Program-made: the position numbers and the translations under genes
Shown: positions 6,439 through 13,198 of the stretch, piece by piece
Position numbering within the stretch: the stretch's first letter is position 1
Layout of the letters: the number at the start of each line of letters is the position of its first letter
The notes under the pieces: model-generated
Databases searched by the model: none
What the model saw: the letters and a program-made list of their open reading frames with translations, nothing else
What the model was told of the DNA's origin: nothing
NCBI GenBank assembly: GCA_964460485.1
Contig: CAYWRY010000115.1
Span: 1 to 13,404 of the forward strand
DNA length: 13,404 nt
Reading direction: 5' to 3'
DNA from: VGRF01 sp964460485
GTDB lineage: Bacteria; Myxococcota_A; UBA9160; UBA6930

Positions 6439-7538
6439 GCGGGCTCGTCCGCGCCGAACAGCGCGAGCTGGCTCCCTGTCGCCTGCGTCATCGGCGCGAG
6501 CTGCTCCGTCAGGTCGTCGCGCGAGGCGACGTACAGAAACTCCTTGTTCCGCAGGTGGCTGACCGTCCCCACCTTCTCGCCGCGCGGGTTGTGGATGCCG
6601 ATCTGCGCCCCGACATAGCGCTTGAAGTCCCGCTCGATCGTCGTGACCTGGCCCGCGCCGTTCCACAGCCCGCGCAGCATCGACTCCAGCGCCGCGCGCG
6701 TGAGGTAGCCCTCGTCGTTGAACGAGACGATCAGCACCGGCGCGCGCAGCGAGCCGAGCAGCCGCTGCATCGCGTCCGCGAAGCGACGGCGCGAGTTGAA
6801 GACGCTCTGGCGCTCGCGCACGTCCACGCGCTTGCAGGCGACGCCGTACACCTCCGGCTTGTCCCAGCGCACGAGCGACTCCCAGACGTGATAGTTGCCC
6901 AGATAGGAGTGCTGGTTGTAGGGCGGATCCACGTAGGCGACGTCCGCTTCCAGCGCGCCCACTGCTTCGAGCGCGTCGAGGCAGGTCGCTCGGCCTTTCC
7001 CGTGCGCAGCGCGCGGCAGCACGTCGGGGACACGCAGCTCGAGTTCGTTGAACGCGCGCGGCGCCCAGGACTTGAGGTACGCCATCTGCAGTCCGGTCGT
7101 GGAGTCCACGCGATCGGCGGCCTCCATCAGCGACACGAGCAGCACGGCCTCCAGCTCGGGATCGAGCGACTTCGCCGCGATCGTCTCGCGGATCGCGTCG
7201 ATCCGCTCGCCGTTGCGCGGCTGGAAGAAGCGCGAGCGCACGCAGAACGTCTCGGTGAAGTAGCCAGGCGAGCCCGGCAGCGCGCTCAGCTCCGCGACGA
7301 GCTTGCGAGCGTCGTCCAGCACGTGCTCCGCGTCCGCCTGCACGTAACAGCGCGCGAGCGTCGCCGCGTAAGCGTTGTGGTCGTTCGCGAAGACCTGATA
7401 GCCCGCCGCCTTGAGCGCATGGCCGACCCGCGACGTGCCGGAGAAGAGGTCGATCACCGAGCGCGCGCTGCTGGAGTGGCGAACCGCGTCGAGAATCAAC
7501 GGAACCAGCGTGCGCTTCGAACCGATGTACTTGATCAA
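6435..7538 (-). CDS. D12-class adenine-specific DNA methyltransferase, apparently orphan
   Basis: This encodes 367 residues. The start is a TTG at 7538, supported by AGGAG six bases upstream and by the conserved N-terminus IKYIGSKRTLVPLI that directly follows. The SAM-binding motif DLFSGTSRVG (30-39) and catalytic DPPY at 204-207 occur in that order, as in alpha-type N6-adenine methylases (MethyltransfD12, COG3392-like). The segment between holds the target-recognition region, and HNPRGEKVG with LRNKEFLYVA forms the C-terminal part. Such enzymes methylate adenine in a short DNA site, often as the partner of a restriction enzyme. No endonuclease-like gene is found on either side: the neighbours are an exporter and an amidohydrolase. 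It may act alone in regulation or anti-restriction. The recognition sequence cannot be read from the protein. Confidence 0.92.
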   Translation of the reverse strand: MIKYIGSKRTLVPLILDAVRHSSSARSVIDLFSGTSRVGHALKAAGYQVFANDHNAYAATLARCYVQADAEHVLDDARKLVAELSALPGSPGYFTETFCVRSRFFQPRNGERIDAIRETIAAKSLDPELEAVLLVSLMEAADRVDSTTGLQMAYLKSWAPRAFNELELRVPDVLPRAAHGKGRATCLDALEAVGALEADVAYVDPPYNQHSYLGNYHVWESLVRWDKPEVYGVACKRVDVRERQSVFNSRRRFADAMQRLLGSLRAPVLIVSFNDEGYLTRAALESMLRGLWNGAGQVTTIERDFKRYVGAQIGIHNPRGEKVGTVSHLRNKEFLYVASRDDLTEQLAPMTQATGSQLALFGADEPA

Positions 7539-7639
7539 CGCGCGCTCCTGCGCCTTCTCAGCCCGCGGCGCCCTCGTCGTCGTGCGCGAGCGGGAAGAAG
7601 CTGGCCACGCCGAGCTGCGCCGTCATCAGCAGTCCGTTC

Positions 7640-7679
7640 TCTGGCCGCACCGCTCAGCGTCTGGCCGCACCGCTCAGCG
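7640..7679. repeat. Perfect 20-bp tandem duplication
   Basis: tctggccgcaccgctcagcg occurs twice head to tail at 7640-7659 and 7660-7679. The second copy covers the last codons and TGA of the amidohydrolase gene; the first copy lies just downstream in that gene's direction, so the protein is not altered. It looks like a recent slippage or duplication event. Confidence 0.9.
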
Positions 7680-8981
7680 GCTCGCGGCCCGCCGCGCGTA
7701 GCGCTGCGGATCGAGCCGGAACAACCGCGCGCCGTTCTCGCCCAGAATCCGCGCGCGCGACTCGTCGCGCAGGTGGCCCATGGTGCGCTCGATGGCCTGG
7801 GCCGAGTGCGGCCAGGAGCCTTCGTGGTGCGGGTAGTCGTTCGCCCACAGCAGGTTGCTCGTGATGTCGAGCTGCTCGGCGTACAGCAGGCCGGCTGCGT
7901 CGTCCTGGAAGGTGGCGAAGCAGTTGTTGCGGAAGTACGTGGAGGGCAGCTCCGGAAGCCGCGGGCGCACCCAGAAGTGGTGCGCCTTCGCCGCGTAGTC
8001 GAGCGTCTCCATCAGCCACGGCACGAAGCCGATGCCGCTCTCGACGAGGCCGGCGCGCAGGCGCGGCCGCCGCTCGAACACGCCCGAGGCGATCAGCTGC
8101 ACCAGCGGCTCGAGCGTCGTCTCCATCGAGTGGCAGACGTAGTTGATGATCGCGCCGCCGTTGCCGCCCACCGCGCGCGGATCGCGGCCGGTGGAGACGT
8201 GGAAGGTGACGACGAGGCCGGTCTCCTCGAGCAGCGCCCACATCGGCTCGAAGCTCGGGTCGTTGTACTCGAGCTCGCCGAACTTCTTGGGCCCGTAGAT
8301 CACCGAGTTGCCGAGGCACACCGCGCGGAAGCCGTGGTCGGCGGCCCAGCGGATCTCGCGCAACGCGCCGGCCTGGTCGCCGGCGGCGATCAGCGCGCTG
8401 GGCAGGATGCGCGGCGCGTCGCCCTGCATGTGCTCGCCGCAGAAGGCGTGCGCCCAGCGGTTCCACTGCCGGCACATCGCCATCGCGAAGACGGGATCGG
8501 GCGTGGCCCAGCACAGCAAACCCTTGTTGGGGAACATCAGCTCCGCGTCGACGCCGTCGGCCTCGTGGGCGGTGAGTCGCTCGGCGACGGTGCGGCCCGT
8601 CGAGTTGCGCAGCACGTCCTCGTCGTCCATGCGCGCGCCGGGCACGGCGGCGGGCAGGCCCTGGCTCGCGTCGGCGCCCGGCTGCGCGTGCCGCTTCGCC
8701 GGCTTCACGCGCTGCGGCCGATTGCCTTCCGAGATCAGCCACTCCGAGCCGTCCTCGCGCAGCTCCATGCGCGGGATGCGCGCGCGGTACGCCGGCTCGA
8801 TGCCCTCGAGGTATGCGCCCGGCTCCACCGCGTGACAGTCCGCGGAGAACATGAAGTATTTGTTCGGGTCGCCCGGGCGCGCGCTGCGCCGCCAGCCCTC
8901 CACTCCGGGCGTCTCGCGGCGCCAGAGATTGTTCGGGGTGCGGCTCGGATCGCGCCGGACCTCGTCGAGGGATGCGGCCAT
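7674..8981 (-). CDS. Amidohydrolase family 2 (ACMSD-like) metal-dependent hydrolase or decarboxylase
   Basis: This encodes 435 residues from ATG 8981, with AAAGGAG six bases upstream. The metal-site pattern of the Amidohydro_2 TIM barrel is present: SADCHAVEP with Asp48 and His50 on the first strand, VVTFHVSTG with His261, VESGIGFVPWLMETLD with Glu314, and LLWANDYPHHEGSWPHS with the terminal Asp382. These are the landmarks of the aminocarboxymuconate-semialdehyde decarboxylase-like group, which hydrolyses or decarboxylates aromatic and alicyclic acids in the cytosol. No signal peptide is seen. It is divergent, by 83 bases, from an enoyl-CoA hydratase/CoA-transferase pair, suggesting one catabolic module. 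The substrate is unknown. A 20-bp duplication straddles its stop codon. Confidence 0.93.
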   Translation of the reverse strand: MAASLDEVRRDPSRTPNNLWRRETPGVEGWRRSARPGDPNKYFMFSADCHAVEPGAYLEGIEPAYRARIPRMELREDGSEWLISEGNRPQRVKPAKRHAQPGADASQGLPAAVPGARMDDEDVLRNSTGRTVAERLTAHEADGVDAELMFPNKGLLCWATPDPVFAMAMCRQWNRWAHAFCGEHMQGDAPRILPSALIAAGDQAGALREIRWAADHGFRAVCLGNSVIYGPKKFGELEYNDPSFEPMWALLEETGLVVTFHVSTGRDPRAVGGNGGAIINYVCHSMETTLEPLVQLIASGVFERRPRLRAGLVESGIGFVPWLMETLDYAAKAHHFWVRPRLPELPSTYFRNNCFATFQDDAAGLLYAEQLDITSNLLWANDYPHHEGSWPHSAQAIERTMGHLRDESRARILGENGARLFRLDPQRYARRAASR

Positions 8982-9052
8982 CGCAGACTCCTTTGCAGCG
9001 AGCTAGCCGCGCGCGATGGTCAGGCAGCGCGCAGGGCGCTGCCAGCGCCGTG

Positions 9053-9058
9053 TAGGCT
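9053..9058 (+). promoter_or_regulatory. Possible -10 element (TAGGCT) giving a leaderless mRNA
   Basis: TAGGCT fits TANNNT and ends exactly six bases before the GTG start at 9065, the distance expected between a -10 box and the transcription start. There is no Shine-Dalgarno sequence before this GTG and no good -35. It sits within the 83-base divergent gap shared with the amidohydrolase gene. Confidence 0.35.
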
Positions 9059-9064
9059 GCGGGC

Positions 9065-10081
9065 GTGGCGGCGCTGCTCTCCCCCGGCGAAATCGTGCGC
9101 GCGCTCGCGGACCCGGCGGCGAGCGAGCGCTTCTCGGTGCTCACCGGCGACGCGCTGGTGTGCGTGGATCTCGCCGGGGCCGAGGGCGCGGCCTCCGCCG
9201 AGGCGGCTGCGCACGCGGCGCTGCGGCTCGCGGAGCTGCCCGCGGTGAGCGTCGCGTTCGGCGCGGCGGAGTCGCGCACGGCGCATGCGCTCGCGCCCGC
9301 CTTCGACGTGCGCCTCGGCGCCGCCGACGCCGGCGACCTCGCCGCGATCGAGCAGTCCACCGCCAAGGCGCCGCTCGCCTGCCTCGGCCTCGTGCAGCTG
9401 CTGCGCGCGAGCCTCGCGCGCACGATCTACGAGGGCCTGGTCGCGGAGTCGCTGGTCTACTCGACCCTCCAGAGCGGCCCCGAGTTCGCGGTGTGGATCG
9501 CCTCCCGCGCGCGCAAGCAGCGCGAGCCGTCGCGCGAGCCCGCGGTGCTCGCCGCGCGCGAGGGCGCGACGCTCTCCCTGCGGCTCAACCGCCCGGAGAA
9601 GCGCAACGCGTTCTCCGCCGCCATGCGCGATGCGCTGTGCGAGGCGCTGCGGCTGGCGCTGCACGACGCCGACGTGACGCGCATCGAGCTCTCTGGCGCC
9701 GGCGCCGCCTTCTGCAGCGGCGGCGATCTCGACGAGTTCGGCACGCTGCCCGATCCCGCCACCGCTCACGCGATCCGCTCGACGCGCAACGCGGCGCTGC
9801 TGCTCGCGCAGTGCGCGCCCCGCGTCAGCTCGCGCGTGCACGGCGCGTGCGTGGGCGCGGGCATCGAGCTGCCCGCCTTCGGGCGGCGCATCGTCGCTCG
9901 CGACGACGCGCGCTTCCTCTTGCCCGAGGTCGGCATGGGGCTCGTGCCCGGCGCGGGCGGAACCGTGAGCCTGCCCCGCCGCATCGGCCGGCAGCGCACG
10001 GCGCAGCTCGCCCTCGCACGCCGCGCCCTCGGCGCACGAGACGCGCTCGCCTGGGGATTGATCGACGAGATCGCGCCGTGA
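9065..10081 (+). CDS. Enoyl-CoA hydratase/isomerase family protein with extra N-terminal domain
   Basis: This encodes 338 residues from a GTG at 9065. Residues 1-150 are an additional alpha/beta domain (FDVRLGAADAG, PLACLGLVQLLR, ESLVYSTLQSGPEFAVWIASR) that looks like a degenerate crotonase half. Residues about 160-338 are the crotonase core: LRLNRPEKRNAFSAAM, AAFCSGGDLDEF at 214-225, VHGACVGAGIEL and LPEVGMGLVPGAGGT. Glu268 and Glu288 match both hydratase glutamates. The protein ends at GLIDEIAP, so the usual C-terminal helices that build the trimer are absent; the N-terminal domain may compensate. Its TGA overlaps the GTG of the CoA-transferase gene (GTGA), which indicates translational coupling and a shared pathway. 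The substrate is unknown. Confidence 0.9.
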   Translation: MAALLSPGEIVRALADPAASERFSVLTGDALVCVDLAGAEGAASAEAAAHAALRLAELPAVSVAFGAAESRTAHALAPAFDVRLGAADAGDLAAIEQSTAKAPLACLGLVQLLRASLARTIYEGLVAESLVYSTLQSGPEFAVWIASRARKQREPSREPAVLAAREGATLSLRLNRPEKRNAFSAAMRDALCEALRLALHDADVTRIELSGAGAAFCSGGDLDEFGTLPDPATAHAIRSTRNAALLLAQCAPRVSSRVHGACVGAGIELPAFGRRIVARDDARFLLPEVGMGLVPGAGGTVSLPRRIGRQRTAQLALARRALGARDALAWGLIDEIAP

Positions 10082-11535
10082 GCCCCGGAGAAGAAACGGA
10101 ATGCGGCTCGCCGCGCCCGAAAGCCAGCGAGTCGGGCCCGAAACACGGCGAGCCGGACCGTAGGCCGGCGACTGCAGGGGCGCCGAACTCTCGCGAGCAC
10201 CGGACCCCGGTTTCGCCCGTCCGCGGCTCGAGAAGCCGCAAGCGGGCAAGTGCCGGCAAAGCCGGCGCAGCCCGCGCGCAGCGCGGCGAAGCCGCGCGGA
10301 GCCGGCAAAGGTGGGCGGAGTCGGGCCTCGCCTGGCTCACGGGGACGTCAGACGGCGCGCCGGTCGTACCGGACGCGATGCTCCCGCTCGCCGCCGACGA
10401 CGCGCTCGCGCAGCTCGCGGCGCTCGCGCCGCGCGGCGCGTTCGCCGATCTCGGCGGCGCGGAGCTGCTCGCCGAGCGCGCGGCGTGCAGCGGGCTCACG
10501 CGGCGCGGGCGCGTCGCGCCGGGCGGCGGGTGCCGGCTGCTCGAGGCGCGCGGGGGCTGGCTCGCCGCGAACTTGCCGCGGGAGGACGACGCGCGCGCGC
10601 TCGCGGCGTGGCTCGAGGACGACGCGCTCGCGGGCGCCTGCGCGCCGCTCGGCGACGCGGCGTGGCGCGCAGTCGCGGCGCGCGTCGCGGCGCGCGAGCG
10701 CGACGTGTGCGTGGCGCGCGCGCGGCTGCTCGGGATGGCGGTGGCGCCGGCGGACCCACCGCTGCCTTTGCCGCCTGCGAGCTGGCTGCGCGTGGCCGCG
10801 CGGGGCCCGCGCGCGGCACCCCGCGCGCGCGCGGCGCCCTTCGTCGTCGAGCTCGCGAGCCTGTGGGCCGGGCCGCTGGCAGGCCGCTTGTTACGGCGCG
10901 CGGGCGCGTCCGTCGTGAAGGTGGAGAGCGCACGCCGCCCCGACGGCGCGCGGCTCGGCAACGCAGACTTCTTCCGGCGCCTGAACGAGGGCAAGCGCAG
11001 CGTGGCGCTGGACTTCGCGGATGCCGGCGATCGCGGCCGGCTCCTCGCGCTGCTGGAGCGCGCCGACCTGGTGATCGAGGGCTCGCGACCGCGCGCGCTG
11101 GCGCAGCTCGGCGCCGACGCGGAGCGCTGGGTGAAGGCGCGCCCGGGCCGCGTCTGGCTCTCGCTCACCGGCTACGGCCGCGAGGCGCCCGGCGGCGACT
11201 GGGTGGCGTTCGGCGACGACGCGGCCGCCGCCGCGGGCCTCTGCTGGTGCGTGCCGCGCGCTGCACCGCTCTTCGTCGGCGACGCGATCGCCGATCCGCT
11301 CGCGGGCCTTCACGGCGCGCTGGCGGCGCTCGCGCGCTGGCGGCGCGGCGAGGGCGCGCTGCTCGACGTCGCCTTGACCGCCGTCGTCGCGCACGCGATC
11401 GGCGCACGAGGCGCCTGCGACGAGATTCCCGGCACGCCGATCGCGCCGCCTCGCCTGCGCGGCGCCGCCCCGGGCAGCGTTCCCCCGCTCGGGGCCGACA
11501 CCGCGCGCGTGCTCGCCGAGCTCGGTGTCGACTGA
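10078..11535 (+). CDS. Family III CoA-transferase (CaiB/BaiF-like) with inserted N-terminal tract
   Basis: From GTG 10078, overlapping the upstream stop as GTGA, it encodes 485 residues. Residues 2-78 contain no Leu, Ile, Met, Phe, Trp or Tyr and correspond to a hairpin-rich repeat-like DNA tract. Recognisable family sequence begins at W79 (WAESGLAWLTG), followed by an N-terminal domain with GGAELLAERAA, GGGCRLLEARGGWLAANLPR and ARARLLGM. The CaiB core starts at about 255: FVVELASLWAGPLAGRLL, VVKVES, RLNEGKRSVALDF, VWLSLTGYG, and ADPLAGLHGAL with Asp406 aligned to the catalytic Asp169 of formyl-CoA transferase. The enzyme would move CoA between carboxylic acids. ATG 10378 (residue 101) is an alternative start but would remove the conserved WAESG segment, and no ATG, GTG or TTG lies in frame between 10081 and 10312. 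Confidence 0.85.
   Translation: MSPGEETECGSPRPKASESGPKHGEPDRRPATAGAPNSREHRTPVSPVRGSRSRKRASAGKAGAARAQRGEAARSRQRWAESGLAWLTGTSDGAPVVPDAMLPLAADDALAQLAALAPRGAFADLGGAELLAERAACSGLTRRGRVAPGGGCRLLEARGGWLAANLPREDDARALAAWLEDDALAGACAPLGDAAWRAVAARVAARERDVCVARARLLGMAVAPADPPLPLPPASWLRVAARGPRAAPRARAAPFVVELASLWAGPLAGRLLRRAGASVVKVESARRPDGARLGNADFFRRLNEGKRSVALDFADAGDRGRLLALLERADLVIEGSRPRALAQLGADAERWVKARPGRVWLSLTGYGREAPGGDWVAFGDDAAAAAGLCWCVPRAAPLFVGDAIADPLAGLHGALAALARWRRGEGALLDVALTAVVAHAIGARGACDEIPGTPIAPPRLRGAAPGSVPPLGADTARVLAELGVD
10082..10311. repeat. Hairpin-rich repeat-like tract inside the CoA-transferase 5' end
   Basis: This tract holds several small palindromes: gcggct-cgaga-agccgc near 10223-10239, gccggc-aaa-gccggc at 10252-10266, and gcgcggc-gaa-gccgcgc at 10281-10297. 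The word gccggcaaag occurs at 10252 and again at 10301. Its codon content is unlike that of the flanking genes. Words shared with the 3315-3530 tract occur in matching order on the opposite strand, so it may be a degenerate copy of a dispersed element of about 200 bases. Total length keeps the reading frame open. Confidence 0.5.
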
Positions 11536-11566
11536 ATCACGCGCGGTCGAAGTGCGCCGAGGCGCC

Positions 11567-11584
11567 CGCTCCGGCGGCGGAGCG
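11567..11584. terminator. Hairpin between convergent genes
   Basis: cgctccg and cggagcg form a 7-bp stem around gcgg in the 56-base gap between the CoA-transferase stop and the sulfatase-like stop. A smaller gcgcc-ga-ggcgc hairpin lies just before it. No T-run is present in either direction, so its role as a two-way terminator is a guess from position. Confidence 0.3.
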
Positions 11585-11591
11585 CTGCGGC

Positions 11592-13043
11592 TCAGGGCTT
11601 CTTTTCGAGCTCGCGCAGTCGGTCGTGCCCGACCTGCCCTTCACCGATCACGTAGCCCAGCGCGCGGAGCTGGTTCAGCTCCATCTCGTCGACGTCGACG
11701 CGCTTGCCGTCACCCCACGGCGCCTCGCCGGCGAAGGAGGCGTCGAGCTGGGGCCGTAGCTCGCTGGTCCACGGCGGGGGCCGCTTGCGCAGATTGCGGT
11801 GCTCGCCGGGGTCCTTGGCGAGGTCGAATACCTGGAGCGACTCGTCGGGTGTCGTGTGGTTGTAGAGCACGCGCTGCCGGTCGCGCTGGATGCCGACGAG
11901 CGGGCTCGGCGGCAGATCCATCTGCCCCCAGACCGTGTCGAGGTATGCGTAGGACGGCGGCACCTCCGCGCTTTCGCCGCGCGCCGCCGCGAGCATGGCG
12001 GGCACGAGCGAGACGCCGTCGGTGTCTTCGAGCGCGGGCAGGCCCACCAGGTCGAGGATCGTCGGCCAGACGTCGACGTTGCGCACCAATGGCTCGACGA
12101 CGAGCCCGCCGTCGACGCGGAAGGGCAGCGAGAGCACGAGGGGGACCTGCACCACCTCCTGGTAGATGTTCTGCGCGTGGCCCTCGAGGCCGTGCTCGCC
12201 GAAAGCCTCGCCGTGGTCCGAAGCGATCACCACGATCGTCCGCTTCGAGAGGTCGAGCTCGTCGAGCGCCGCGACCAGTGCGCCGATGTTGAAATCGGTC
12301 CAGCGGATCGCGCGGTCGTACACGTCGGAGATGGAGGTGCCGAACGGGAGCTTCGCGGCCTCGTCGTCGTAGACGTACTGGTGCACGTCCATGTAGTGGA
12401 GGTAGAGAAAGAACTTCTCGTTGCGGTTGCTGCGCAGGAACTCGATCGCGGAGAGCGTGATGTCCTCGTCGGTGCCGGGAACCTTGGCCTCGGCGCGCCC
12501 CTTGCGCTCGACGTTCGCGGCGTCGCTGCGCTGCATCGGCCTCACGTAGATGTCGAAGCCCTGGCCGAACCCGAAGTTCGAAGCGATCCAGCCGTTGCGC
12601 CAGATTCCGGCCGTCGCATAGCCGGCGCGTTCGAAGATCTCGGCGGGCAGCAGCGCGGACTCGGGGATCGCGTGGTCGAAGCGCGTGACGCCCGTGCGCT
12701 GCGGGAAGAGGCCCGTCCAGAGCGAGGCCATCGAGCACTTCGTCCAGCTCGACTGCGCCTGCACGCGCGCGAAGCGCACGCCGTGGTCGGCGAGGCTGTC
12801 CATCACCGGGCTGGTCGGGCGCGCGTAGCCGTAGCTCGACAGGCGATCCGCGCGCAGCATGTCGACCAGGATGAAGACGACGTTCACGTCGCCGCGCTCG
12901 CGGAGCTTGCCGAGGTCCTGCTCGATCGCTCCCGCCGGCCGGGCGGGGCCGCGCACGCGGAACATCGAGGCGATGCCGCCGATCGCGAGCAGTGCCGCCA
13001 GGGCGAAGTAGGTCCAGGGCGAGTCGAGGATCCGGCGCAGCAC
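11592..13043 (-). CDS. Membrane-anchored sulfatase-like hydrolase/transferase with Thr at the nucleophile site
   Basis: This encodes 483 residues from GTG 13043, which has GGGAGG four bases upstream. Starts at 13124 or 13112 would fall inside the terminator hairpin at 13111-13146 and add 27 polar residues. One transmembrane segment (about 11-28) anchors a periplasmic alkaline-phosphatase-fold domain. Landmarks are ILVDMLRADRLSSYGY (Asp61), SSWTKCSMASLWTG (98-111), HYMDVHQYV, IASDHGEAFGEHG (Asp276, His277) and GHAQNIYQEVVQVPL (His289). In true sulfatases the signature is C/S-x-P-S-R; here it reads T-K-C-S-M, so formylglycine cannot form at the nucleophile site. Thr101 sits where phospho-transferases of this superfamily (LtaS, EptA type) have threonine. 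The substrate may be a phosphodiester or phosphonate rather than a sulfate ester. The C-terminal DPGEHRNL is typical of sulfatases. Confidence 0.88.
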   Translation of the reverse strand: MLRRILDSPWTYFALAALLAIGGIASMFRVRGPARPAGAIEQDLGKLRERGDVNVVFILVDMLRADRLSSYGYARPTSPVMDSLADHGVRFARVQAQSSWTKCSMASLWTGLFPQRTGVTRFDHAIPESALLPAEIFERAGYATAGIWRNGWIASNFGFGQGFDIYVRPMQRSDAANVERKGRAEAKVPGTDEDITLSAIEFLRSNRNEKFFLYLHYMDVHQYVYDDEAAKLPFGTSISDVYDRAIRWTDFNIGALVAALDELDLSKRTIVVIASDHGEAFGEHGLEGHAQNIYQEVVQVPLVLSLPFRVDGGLVVEPLVRNVDVWPTILDLVGLPALEDTDGVSLVPAMLAAARGESAEVPPSYAYLDTVWGQMDLPPSPLVGIQRDRQRVLYNHTTPDESLQVFDLAKDPGEHRNLRKRPPPWTSELRPQLDASFAGEAPWGDGKRVDVDEMELNQLRALGYVIGEGQVGHDRLRELEKKP

Positions 13044-13110
13044 ACGGCCTCCCGCGTCTCGCGTGAGTCGCGGCCGGCTCGGCTCGGTGACGCCCCAGCT
13101 CGCGAAAAGC

Positions 13111-13146
13111 ATCGAGGCGGCCACCCTGTCGGGTGACCGCCTCGAT
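13111..13146 (-). terminator. Strong stem-loop terminator of the PEP-CTERM gene
   Basis: The arms atcgaggcggccaccc (13111-13126) and gggtgaccgcctcgat (13131-13146) pair over 16 positions with one mismatch, which becomes a G-U pair in minus-strand RNA, around the loop tgtc. On the minus strand it is followed by gcttttc, a short U-tract, and lies 52 bases after the TAG of the PEP-CTERM gene. On the plus strand the bases after it are also T-rich (cttcgtttcc). Confidence 0.7.
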
Positions 13147-13198
13147 CTTCGTTTCCGTTGCGCGCCGCTCGCAGGAATCCTGCGTACGGTGCCTCGGC

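Noticed and set aside
6435..7538. A complete restriction-modification or phage-defence locus
   Set aside because: Only the methylase is present; the flanking genes are a transporter and an amidohydrolase, with no nuclease or defence motif.
6210..9248. Open plus-strand frame of over 1000 codons
   Set aside because: It is antisense to the methylase and amidohydrolase genes, is dominated by Arg, Ala and His, and shows no domain; it is a by-product of GC-rich codon use.
10078..10311. A CRISPR array or tandem-repeat locus
   Set aside because: The short repeated words are few and irregularly spaced, with no constant repeat-spacer unit.
9016..11535. One long plus-strand protein of 839 residues
   Set aside because: Its first 350 codons are out of frame with the well-supported enoyl-CoA hydratase-family gene; only the part from 10078 has CoA-transferase motifs.
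11799..13136. Plus-strand open frame of 445 codons
   Set aside because: It is antisense to the sulfatase-like gene, whose metal-site motifs are in the correct order.
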